Shown here piece after piece: positions 34,909 through 43,872 of a stretch of DNA of 43,872 nucleotides. The stretch's first letter is position 1. Each line of letters starts with the position of its first letter. The position numbers and the translations under genes were made by a program. The notes under the pieces are model-generated. The model ran no database searches. It was not told the origin of the DNA and was given only the letters and a program-made list of their open reading frames with translations. Source of the stretch: Dehalococcoides sp. JdFR-54 (GTDB lineage: Bacteria; Chloroflexota; Dehalococcoidia; JdFR-54); NCBI GenBank assembly GCA_002011475.1, contig MTNP01000044.1, positions 1 through 43,872 of the forward strand, written 5' to 3'.

Positions 34909-35652
34909 CTATGCCGTCTTCACCCAGAAGCTTCTCTCCAGGTGGCGGGGGAAGTCCTCCTGCTTGGTTACCTTGACAATGCGGTTGACGAAGATGCCCG
35001 GGGTGACGATGGCCTCGGGGTCTATCTCGCCCGCCTCCACGATTTCATCCACCTCGGCGATGGTGATGCGGGCAGCCGTAGCCATGATGGGGTTGAAATT
35101 GCGCTGAGTGCCTCGATACACCAGATTGCCCAACTTGTCGGCCTTAAAGGCTCGGATGAAGGCGAAGTCAGCGGGAAGGGCATATTCCAGCAGCATCTCC
35201 CGGCCATTGATAACCCGTTTCTCCTTGCCCTTCTCCACCACCGTGCCCACCCCGGTGGGAGTATAGAAAGCGCCGATCCCATAGCCGGCAGCCCGTATGC
35301 GCTCCGCCAGGGTCCCCTGAGGCACAATCTCCAGCTCCACCTCCCCGGCCAGAACCTGCTTCTCGCAGGGGGAAGGCCGAGATGGGGAGATAGAGAAGGG
35401 AAAGCTGGCGATCACTTTCTTTACTTGCCTATTTTCGAAGAGAATGGCCTGGTCATCGAAATCGGTGGTGAGGCCTATCCCCCCGGCGGTGTTGCCGATG
35501 ATGGTGAGATTCTTGACACCCTTGTGGCGAAGGGCTCGGCACAGATTTATGGGGAACCCCCCGGGGCCGGCGAAGTTGCCGAACATAATGGTTGCCCCAT
35601 CGAAGACATCGGCCACCGCCTCCTCAAAGCTGCCCACGACCTTGTTTACCAT
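34909..35652 (-). CDS. CoA-transferase-type subunit A
   Basis: 247 residues of the alpha subunit family, the partner of the downstream subunit B. [23 protein letters not shown] opens the CoA-binding domain, with [13 protein letters not shown] and [10 protein letters not shown] after it; [35 protein letters not shown] (with VE variation, in segments) is the family's substrate/CoA contact region. The ATG at 35652 follows GGGAGG; an earlier ATG at 35670 is weaker. MFS permease upstream suggests that an acid is imported and then activated by CoA transfer. Which acid is unknown. Confidence 0.9.
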   Translation of the reverse strand: [247 protein letters not shown]

Positions 35653-35703
35653 GCACACCTCCCTAATCAAATCCTTGCCTATTTTATCATATTTTCCCCC
35701 TTA

Positions 35704-36924
35704 TCACCCAATGCGCCTGGTGCTGAGGAAGAAGATGCCCACCCCGGCCAAGACCATCCCGCCCACCATCCAGAAGGCTACGGCATAACTATGAGGCTGG
35801 GTGAGCTGGTAGATTATATTGGGGACCACAGCCCCCACCGCCGCCCCCACCAGCATCAAGGTGAGCACACTGCCCCAGATAGCCCCTATTGCCCTCAGCC
35901 CGAAAAGCTCGGCGATTATCTTGGCCACCACCACCCAGGCGCCCCCCAGAAACAGACCAGCCACCGCCATCAGGAAGCAGAGGAGGCCGAAATCGGCGGT
36001 CAAATTCAGGGACATGACACATAGGGCGAAGACCATGGCACCCAGCAGGAGAAGGGGGCGGCCCCCAAAGCGGTCAGAGAGGGCCCCCAACCCCAGACTG
36101 CCCACCACCCACACGGCACCGATTATGCTCACCAGAAAGGGGGCCTGTAGCTCGCCAACCCCGTGGTCGGTGGCGTGGGCCACGATGTTGGTCAGCACTG
36201 TGAACTGGGCCAGGCCCAACACAAAACTCAGGAGGACCAGGGCCCAATACCGGCCGAGCCCAAAGGCCCGCCTCAGAGTGAGGCCTCCCGCCGTCCCCGC
36301 CGGGTCAGGCACGGGGGCAGTCAAGGGTTTCAGCTCCGGGCCCCTTTTCAGGAACCAGGCGCCGCTCAAGATGAATACCAGGGCAACAAAGCCCACTATC
36401 ACATAAGCCAGGCTCCAGCCATAGGCCACGATGAGATAACCGGATATGGGGGCGAAGAGGAAGCCGCCTCCCCCGCACGACGCCTCCACCACCCCCAGGG
36501 CAAAACCACGACGCTGCTCAAACCAGCGGGCCACCGTGGCGCTGAGAGGGGTGTAGGCTGTCCCCATGCCAGTCCCCACCAGCATCCCGTAGAACAGATA
36601 AAGGTGCCAGGGGCTTTTTATCAGCCCCCCCAACATCATCCCCGAACCCACCAGCAGCCCCCCCAAGCCTACCACCACCCGGGGGCCAACCCGATCGCTG
36701 AGGCCCCCCATGCTGATAGAGGCCGCAGCCCGGCACAGATAATAGGTGGAGGCAGCCCCTGCCGTAAGCGGGCGAACCCAGTCCAAGCCCTCGGAGAGGG
36801 GCTTGAGGAAAACACCAAAGGAATATTGCATCCCATGGCATACAATGGCGATCACAGAGGCAGCAGCCAGGATGACCCAGCCATAAAAAATCGGTGAAGT
36901 CTCCCTCCCACTCCACCTACTCAT
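35704..36924 (-). CDS. MFS transporter, monocarboxylate/oxalate-formate (OFA/MCT) type
   Basis: 406 residues and twelve predicted membrane helices. FYGWVILAAASVIAIVCHG, QYSFGVFLKPLSEGLDWVR at the start, GGLSDRVGPRVV between helices 2 and 3, and GTGMGTAYTPLSATVARWFEQRRGFALGVV (segments) are the OFA/MCT-like pattern. Probably carries a small carboxylate across the inner membrane. It lies 27 bases after uvrA and 51 bases before CoA transferase A, on the same strand. With the CoA transferase this suggests an acid uptake-activation unit, an inference from position only. Confidence 0.85.
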   Translation of the reverse strand: MSRWSGRETSPIFYGWVILAAASVIAIVCHGMQYSFGVFLKPLSEGLDWVRPLTAGAASTYYLCRAAASISMGGLSDRVGPRVVVGLGGLLVGSGMMLGGLIKSPWHLYLFYGMLVGTGMGTAYTPLSATVARWFEQRRGFALGVVEASCGGGGFLFAPISGYLIVAYGWSLAYVIVGFVALVFILSGAWFLKRGPELKPLTAPVPDPAGTAGGLTLRRAFGLGRYWALVLLSFVLGLAQFTVLTNIVAHATDHGVGELQAPFLVSIIGAVWVVGSLGLGALSDRFGGRPLLLLGAMVFALCVMSLNLTADFGLLCFLMAVAGLFLGGAWVVVAKIIAELFGLRAIGAIWGSVLTLMLVGAAVGAVVPNIIYQLTQPHSYAVAFWMVGGMVLAGVGIFFLSTRRIG

Positions 36925-36950
36925 GGGTATCCTCCGCCGTCCAAGGTGGG

Positions 36951-39830
<2,880 letters not shown>

Positions 39831-39918
39831 CTCTTCCTCTGGGCGCGATAAATCCGCCAAATTTATTGTATCACTGCGAAAAGAGGTAAGCAAAAGCGAC
39901 TGCGCCCGGTTTAGGATA

Positions 39919-39927
39919 TGGTATAAT
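39919..39927 (+). promoter_or_regulatory. Extended -10 promoter of rsfS
   Basis: TGG-TATAAT, perfect -10 with TGn extension. The leader to the CTG start is about 31 bases and includes AAAGGAG. Confidence 0.6.
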
Positions 39928-39964
39928 TATAAAAGAATATCCAGGTCGAAAAAGGAGTTCTTCC

Positions 39965-40309
39965 CTGCAAGCGGCAGAAATAGCCCGCAAGGCGGTGGAG
40001 GCGGCCTCAGATAAGCAGGCCTCAGATATAGTTATGCTGGACATCCGGGGGCTGAGCAGCTTCGCCGACTACTTCGTCATCTGTAGTGGCGAGAGCGACC
40101 GCCAGCTAAAGGCCATCCTGGAGGCCATCGACGAGGCTTTGAGCCAGGGGGCTGGGCTCTGCCTCCGTCAGGAGGGGGAGGTGGACTCGGGGTGGGTGCT
40201 CCTGGATGGCGGCGACGTTATAATCCACGTCTTTTCCTCTGAGCAACGGGACTTCTATCAGCTAGACCAGCTGTGGAGCAAGGCCACCCCCGTGCTCAGG
40301 ATTCAATAA
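39965..40309 (+). CDS. rsfS: Ribosomal silencing factor RsfS, apparent CTG start
   Basis: Binds ribosomal protein L14 and blocks subunit joining under starvation. The reading [29 protein letters not shown] then [22 protein letters not shown] (segments) is the full family N-terminus, and [11 protein letters not shown] closes it; 114 residues. No ATG, GTG or TTG lies in frame upstream of the conserved helix; CTG at 39965 is exactly seven bases after AAAGGAG. The first standard start, GTG 39995, would remove ten conserved residues and has no ribosome site. The sequence [11 protein letters not shown] is typical of the start of RsfS proteins, so I prefer CTG. Confidence 0.85.
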   Translation: MQAAEIARKAVEAASDKQASDIVMLDIRGLSSFADYFVICSGESDRQLKAILEAIDEALSQGAGLCLRQEGEVDSGWVLLDGGDVIIHVFSSEQRDFYQLDQLWSKATPVLRIQ

Positions 40310-40336
40310 ATCGCCCCCCACTATGGAAGTCACTTT

Positions 40337-41017
40337 TTGATTTCCACCAAGAAAACCGACCTTCTCAAGCGGACGGACATCTTCGCCAGCCTGGACTCAA
40401 AAGAGCTGGAAGGGCTGGCCCATCTCGCCGTGGAGCGCCGCTTCGCCCCCGACGAGTTCATCTTTTGGGAAGGCCAGCCCGCCCACTGGTTTTACATCGT
40501 CCAAGAGGGCCAGGTAAAGGTCTCCAAGTACTCCCCCTCGGGCCGGGAGTTCATCGTGGCCTTCTTCACCCCCGGCGAGATGTTCGGCGAGGTGGCCGTC
40601 TTCCAGGGCAAGCCCTACCCCGCCTCCGCCTGTGCCGTGGGGGAGACCAGGGTGGTGGGCATCCGGCGTGACGATTTCCTCTCCTTCCTGGCCACCCACC
40701 CCTCCGTTTCCCTCAAGATAATCCATGTCCTGGGGGAGCGCCTCCGCAGTGCCCATACTCGGCTGCGCGACCTGGCGGCGGAGCGGGCGGAGGGGAGACT
40801 GGCCAACATCCTGCTCATGCTCGCCTCAAAGCTGGGCCCCACCCTTCCCTTCACCCGCCAGGAGCTGGCCGATATGACCGGCCTCACCCCCGAGACTACA
40901 ATCAGGGTTATGAGCCGCTTCAGGGACCGCAAGATCGTCCGCTCTGGCCGGGGCAAGACCACCATCCTCGACGAGGCCGCGCTTCGCCGCATCGGCGAAG
41001 GCTTACCCCTGAACTGA
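40337..41017 (+). CDS. Crp/Fnr family transcriptional regulator
   Basis: 226 residues. The cyclic-nucleotide-binding-like beta roll spans about 12-125 (FYIVQEGQVKVSKYSPSGRE, PGEMFGEVAVFQGKPYPAS) and a long helix leads to the winged helix domain, with recognition helix LTPETTIRVMSRF containing the conserved Glu and Arg of the Crp/Fnr type. The Fe-S cysteine set of FNR is missing (one Cys only), so it senses some other ligand. The start at TTG 40337 is the best available, with GGAAG nearby. It lies 27 bases after rsfS and just upstream of a palindrome that matches its class at 41065-41078. Confidence 0.9.
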   Translation: MISTKKTDLLKRTDIFASLDSKELEGLAHLAVERRFAPDEFIFWEGQPAHWFYIVQEGQVKVSKYSPSGREFIVAFFTPGEMFGEVAVFQGKPYPASACAVGETRVVGIRRDDFLSFLATHPSVSLKIIHVLGERLRSAHTRLRDLAAERAEGRLANILLMLASKLGPTLPFTRQELADMTGLTPETTIRVMSRFRDRKIVRSGRGKTTILDEAALRRIGEGLPLN

Positions 41018-41064
41018 GTATCTCATACCTCGCCATCCCCGCCCGGGCCAAAAATAACCCCTAC

Positions 41065-41106
41065 ATGATTTATGTCATAGAAGCCTCCTCTAATCTAGCC
41101 TAGAAT
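41065..41106 (+). promoter_or_regulatory. Crp/Fnr-type operator and promoter before the zinc-ribbon gene
   Basis: ATGA-N6-TCAT (41065-41078) has the geometry of a CRP-type half-site pair. A -10 box TAGAAT is at 41101-41106; with a start near 41113 the palindrome centre (41071.5) falls at -41.5, the class II activator position. No -35 is recognisable, as expected for an activated promoter. Confidence 0.6.
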
Positions 41107-41139
41107 TTGGGTAGAAACGAGAAGCGACGAGGCTATGAG

Positions 41140-41370
41140 ATGGGCTCCCTATGTCCGGGTCAAGACCGTAGGAATATAACCGTAGACGACTATACCTGCC
41201 CCAATTGTGGCGCCCAGGTGGAGATCTTCTCCCACGAGGTGAAGGTGAAGTGCTACAACTGCGGGCACATGGTCTATAAAGAGAAGCTGCCCTCCTGCAT
41301 CGACTGGTGCGCCGCGGCCCGCCAGTGCATCGGGGAGGAGCGGTGGCGTCAATTGAAAGGAGGGGACTGA
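41140..41370 (+). CDS. Small zinc-ribbon protein
   Basis: 76 residues: YTCPNCGAQVEIF and VKVKCYNCGHMVYK form a two-knuckle zinc ribbon, followed by a Cys-containing helix SCIDWCAAARQCIGEERW. No family function is known to me. The ATG at 41140 is preceded by GAGG; it lies directly ahead of the ferredoxin gene with one base between the stop and the next ATG, so the two are coupled. Cys-rich pair adjacent to a Crp/Fnr-type regulator suggests a redox or nitrosative stress role, but this is inference. Confidence 0.8.
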   Translation: MGSLCPGQDRRNITVDDYTCPNCGAQVEIFSHEVKVKCYNCGHMVYKEKLPSCIDWCAAARQCIGEERWRQLKGGD

Positions 41371-41371
41371 A

Positions 41372-42139
41372 ATGGCGAACAAGGTTCTAAGAAAGATTGT
41401 CAAGATCGACGAGGAGCTATGCAATGGCTGCGGCGCCTGCGCCATGACCTGCGCCGAGGGAGCCATCCAGATCGTCGGCGGCAAGGCCCGGCTCATCAGC
41501 GAGAAGTACTGCGACGGGCTGGGCGCCTGTCTCGGCGAATGCCCCCAGGGCGCCATCACCATCGAGGAGCGGGAGAGCGAGGTCTTCGACCCCGTGGCAG
41601 CGGAGCACCACCTCGAGGCGCTAAAGGCCCGCTCCACCGAGCCACTGCCCTGCGGCTGCCCCTCCATCCAGGTGACCCAGTTTGAGCCGGGGGCCTGCGG
41701 TCGCCCTGAGCCCGCGGAGACCCGCGCCGCCGTGCCTTCCATGTTGCGCCACTGGCCGGTGCAGCTTAGCCTGGTGCCCCCGGTGGCCCCCTTCCTGCAA
41801 GATGCCGACTTGCTGGTGGCGGCTGACTGCGTCCCCTTCGCCTATCCCCGCTTCCATGAGCATCTTCTCAAAGGGAAGGCCGTGGTGGTGGGCTGCCCCA
41901 AGCTGGACGATGCCGAATATTACCAGAAAAAGCTGGCCCAGATCCTCCACCTCTCCGGGGTGAGGAGCCTGACCGTAGTGCACATAGAGGTGCCCTGCTG
42001 CTTTGGCTTGGTGCACATCGTTCAGCAGGCCATCCAGGAAAGCGGCCGGGAAATCCCCCTAAGGGGGGTGACCGTTGGGGTGAGGGGGGAGATAAAATCC
42101 GAATCCGCGATAGAGCTGGAGCAAAGAGTAAGGGCATAG
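41372..42139 (+). CDS. 4Fe-4S ferredoxin-type protein with C-terminal cysteine-rich domain
   Basis: 255 residues. The ferredoxin part has C17-x2-C20-x2-C23-x3-C27 and a second set C47, C53, C57 (CDGLGACLGECP) in which the second Cys is Leu. A linker with PCGCPS follows, then a domain LLVAADCVPFAYPRFHEHLLKG and VVVGCPKLDDAEYYQKKLAQIL with VPCCFGLVHIV, which look like extra metal or redox cysteines. This combination resembles a conserved anaerobe ferredoxin family of unknown partner. GGAGGGG precedes the ATG. It is co-transcribed with the zinc-ribbon gene and converges on ndk. Confidence 0.85.
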   Translation: MANKVLRKIVKIDEELCNGCGACAMTCAEGAIQIVGGKARLISEKYCDGLGACLGECPQGAITIEERESEVFDPVAAEHHLEALKARSTEPLPCGCPSIQVTQFEPGACGRPEPAETRAAVPSMLRHWPVQLSLVPPVAPFLQDADLLVAADCVPFAYPRFHEHLLKGKAVVVGCPKLDDAEYYQKKLAQILHLSGVRSLTVVHIEVPCCFGLVHIVQQAIQESGREIPLRGVTVGVRGEIKSESAIELEQRVRA

Positions 42140-42164
42140 CAGCCGAGGAACGACAAGACCCCGT

Positions 42165-42614
42165 TTATTCGAAAATCCAGCTATCGGTGTCCCGTGGGTA
42201 GCTATAGATCTCCTGGGGGGTGAAGAAGAGGTCTATCTCCGGCTGGGCGTTCTCCACGGAGTCGGAGCCATGGACCAGGTTGCGCCCGATATCGATGCCG
42301 AAATCCCCCCTGATGCTCCCCGGACTGGCCCTGGCCGGGTCGGTCTCGCCCATGGCCTGGCGGGTCAGGGCCACTGCCCCCTCCCCCTCGAAGACCGCCG
42401 CCACCAGGGGACAAGCGGTGACGTATTTTATAAGCCTCTCGAAGAAGGGCTTGCCCCGGTGGATGGCGTAGAGGCGCTGGGCCAGGGCCTCGTCCAGCCA
42501 CAACATCTTGAGGGCCACCAACTTGAGCCCGCGCTGCTCCAGCCGGGAGATGATGGCGCCGACGAGGCCCCGTTGCACCCCGTCGGGCTTTACCAAGACC
42601 AGGGTCCGTTCCAT
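42165..42614 (-). CDS. ndk: Nucleoside diphosphate kinase
   Basis: Balances NTP pools by phosphate transfer through a phosphohistidine. 149 residues; ERTLVLVKPDGVQRGLVG at the N-terminus, His115 in RNLVHGSDSVENA, and the C-terminal WIFE. GGAGG stands before the ATG. It follows the hotdog-HAD gene by 15 bases on the same strand. Confidence 0.97.
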   Translation of the reverse strand: MERTLVLVKPDGVQRGLVGAIISRLEQRGLKLVALKMLWLDEALAQRLYAIHRGKPFFERLIKYVTACPLVAAVFEGEGAVALTRQAMGETDPARASPGSIRGDFGIDIGRNLVHGSDSVENAQPEIDLFFTPQEIYSYPRDTDSWIFE

Positions 42615-42629
42615 ATGCTAAGCCTCCGA

Positions 42630-43730
42630 TCAAGCCGGCCGCAGACCCAGCAATCGCTCGATATCCGCGGCGTCCACCGTCTCCAGGGAATCCACCACCA
42701 GGTCGGCCAGCGCCAGCTTCTCCCGAGGGTGGGTATTGGTCACCGCAATGGACCTCATACCGCCGGCCCTAGCCCCCTCCACCCCGGCCACGGCATCCTC
42801 GATAACCACGCAGTGCTGAGGCGCCACCCCCAGCCTTTGGGCCGCCACCAGATACACCTCGGGGTCGGGCTTGCCCAGCGGCACATCGCGAGCCGAGATA
42901 ATAGCCTGAAAACAGTCCCGGATGCCCAGAAGGTGCAGGACCAGCTCGATATTTTCCTTGGGTGCCGAAGAGGCTATGGCCATCCTGAAGCCCCTGCTAT
43001 GGAGAGACCTCACCAGTTCTATGGCCCCAGGCAGGGGCTTCAAGTGGCCCACTATGCTGCGCCGGTAGATCTCCTCCTTCTCGTCGGAGATCTCCGCGAT
43101 GAGTTGGGGAGAGACCCCCGGCCCCATAGCCCTGCTGATAATGATGTCGTTTCTCTGCCCGAAGCTAAGCCGGAATTTCTCCTCGGGGTAATCTATACCC
43201 CGCTTGGCGAAGGCTTGTCGCCAGGCGGCATAATGGTAGCTGGCGGTGTCGGCGATGACCCCGTCCATATCCCAGATGACTGCCTTGAAGCCATTGCCGC
43301 TCTTGACCAGGTCCCTTACAACGTAAAGCACCGCCGTGGCCTCGGCCACAATGGCACCCTCCGCGTCGGCGGCCACGGCTTTGGCCTCGATCAGCTTCCG
43401 GCTCCTGCGAGTCAGGTAGCCGGAGACCGTTAGGGATTCCCCTACCCGTACCGGGCGCTTTATCCTGGTCTCCAACTTGCCGGTGACTGTCTCCAGCCCT
43501 TCGTAAAAGGAAACATAGCCTATGGTCTCATCCAGGATAGAACCTATTATGCCGCCATGGACCACACCCGGCCAACCCTGATGGACCTCGGTAGGGACGA
43601 ACCGGCCACTAACGGTATGCCCATCCCAGTGGAAGGTCATCTTCAGCCCGATGGGGTTCTCCCGGCCGCAGCCGAAGCACATGCTGAACCCCTGCTGGCT
43701 ATTGATGGTGGGTTGCTCACGAGGCAACAT
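42630..43730 (-). CDS. Fusion of hotdog thioesterase-like domain and HAD-superfamily phosphatase/phosphomutase-like domain
   Basis: 366 residues with two domains. Residues 1 to about 140 are PaaI-like hotdog: FSMCFGCGRENPIGLKM, HQGWPGVVHGGIIGSILDETIG (the HGG loop with Asp/Glu at the active site), VRVGESLTVSG. Residues about 148-366 are a HAD (beta-phosphoglucomutase-like) domain: nucleophile D154 and D156 in WDMDGVIADT, SSA motif II, GKPDPEVYL, and EDAVAGVEGARAGGM. Both sets of active residues seem intact. A 6-residue linker joins them without a frame break. It lies between tsaB and ndk. Substrates unknown. Confidence 0.88.
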   Translation of the reverse strand: MLPREQPTINSQQGFSMCFGCGRENPIGLKMTFHWDGHTVSGRFVPTEVHQGWPGVVHGGIIGSILDETIGYVSFYEGLETVTGKLETRIKRPVRVGESLTVSGYLTRRSRKLIEAKAVAADAEGAIVAEATAVLYVVRDLVKSGNGFKAVIWDMDGVIADTASYHYAAWRQAFAKRGIDYPEEKFRLSFGQRNDIIISRAMGPGVSPQLIAEISDEKEEIYRRSIVGHLKPLPGAIELVRSLHSRGFRMAIASSAPKENIELVLHLLGIRDCFQAIISARDVPLGKPDPEVYLVAAQRLGVAPQHCVVIEDAVAGVEGARAGGMRSIAVTNTHPREKLALADLVVDSLETVDAADIERLLGLRPA

Positions 43731-43739
43731 CTGTCTCTC

Positions 43740-43872
43740 CTAAGTGGGGAGGGAGGGGCGGGGACGGGGCTGGGTGATAGGGGGGCGCCTCAGGTAAAGG
43801 GGCTGCAGGGTGGCTGGGTCGTCCCGTTCCCCTTGTTCCAGGCGCCACCAGCCCAAGAGGGATAGGGCGGCG
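43740..43872 (-). CDS. tsaB: tRNA threonylcarbamoyladenosine biosynthesis protein TsaB, C-terminal fragment
   Basis: The window ends inside this minus-strand gene. The frame from the right edge reads AALSLLGWWRLEQGERDDPA then TLQPLYLRRPPITQPRPRP and a TAG at 43742-43740. The PLYLRRPP ending is the usual terminus of TsaB, a non-catalytic partner of TsaD in t6A synthesis. Only about 44 codons are here, so the assignment is from this short motif. It lies 10 bases before the hotdog-HAD start. Confidence 0.55.
   Translation of the reverse strand, partial: AALSLLGWWRLEQGERDDPATLQPLYLRRPPITQPRPRPSLPT

Noticed and set aside
39831-39918. LexA/SOS box between uvrA and rsfS
   Set aside because: No convincing inverted repeat of a known SOS-box type could be seen, only A+T-rich bases.

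Overview
This 43.9 kb window is a dense, high-GC bacterial chromosome segment with about 45 protein genes, three tRNA genes and no rRNA, CRISPR array, phage or intact insertion sequence. The gene content points to an anaerobic bacterium: a tungsten-type aldehyde:ferredoxin oxidoreductase with a MoaD-like neighbour, several 4Fe-4S proteins, a CoA transferase, an ADP-forming acyl-CoA synthetase subunit and a B12-dependent radical SAM enzyme. Together with the housekeeping gene order (tRNA-tuf-rpmG-secE-nusG-rplKAJL not followed by rpoBC) this suggests a Dehalococcoidia-like Chloroflexota. That placement is inference; no marker was aligned.

Left part (1-11 kb). The end of hemB overlaps hemL, followed by DUF2905 and queA. 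On the minus strand come a secreted propeller/dockerin protein, an anchored helical protein with three internal repeats (two nearly identical at DNA level), a DUF4350-like membrane protein and an SppA-like protease. A three-gene cassette follows: an M29/NicX-like metalloprotein, an unrecognised cysteine-motif protein and a ferredoxin-domain protein.

Middle (11-18 kb). A decayed island lies beyond a good promoter with an embedded palindrome: the C-terminal remnant of a TRAP transporter permease with two frame breaks, then a hydroxyisobutyrate-dehydrogenase-type gene split by one frameshift. MoaD-like/AOR, a small membrane protein, uvrB and an SDR oxidoreductase follow. From 23.8 kb down to 18.1 kb the minus strand carries the translation operon: promoter, tRNA-Thr(TGT), tRNA-Tyr(GTA), tRNA-Thr(GGT), tuf, rpmG, secE, nusG, rplK, rplA, an L10 leader, rplJ, rplL and radC.

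Right part (24-43.9 kb). An acyl-CoA synthetase subunit, gltX, a GT39-type mannosyltransferase, rluD/lspA/DUF72 and a divergent DUF123 gene lead to a second GSA-aminotransferase-like gene behind a structured leader. Next are a minus-strand group (uvrA, MFS permease, CoA transferase A/B, radical SAM), rsfS with an apparent CTG start, a Crp/Fnr regulator with a matching operator in front of a zinc-ribbon/ferredoxin pair, ndk, a hotdog-HAD fusion and the end of tsaB.

The most notable signals are: repeated promoter geometry that predicts leaderless mRNAs (-10 box 6-11 nt before the start codon at five genes); the Crp-type palindrome centred exactly where a class II activator site should be; a CoA transferase B subunit with Gln at the catalytic Glu position; an AOR with His at a cluster Cys position; the unassigned NicX-like cassette; and the decayed TRAP/dehydrogenase island. 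I did not find a clear large novel defence or mobile system.
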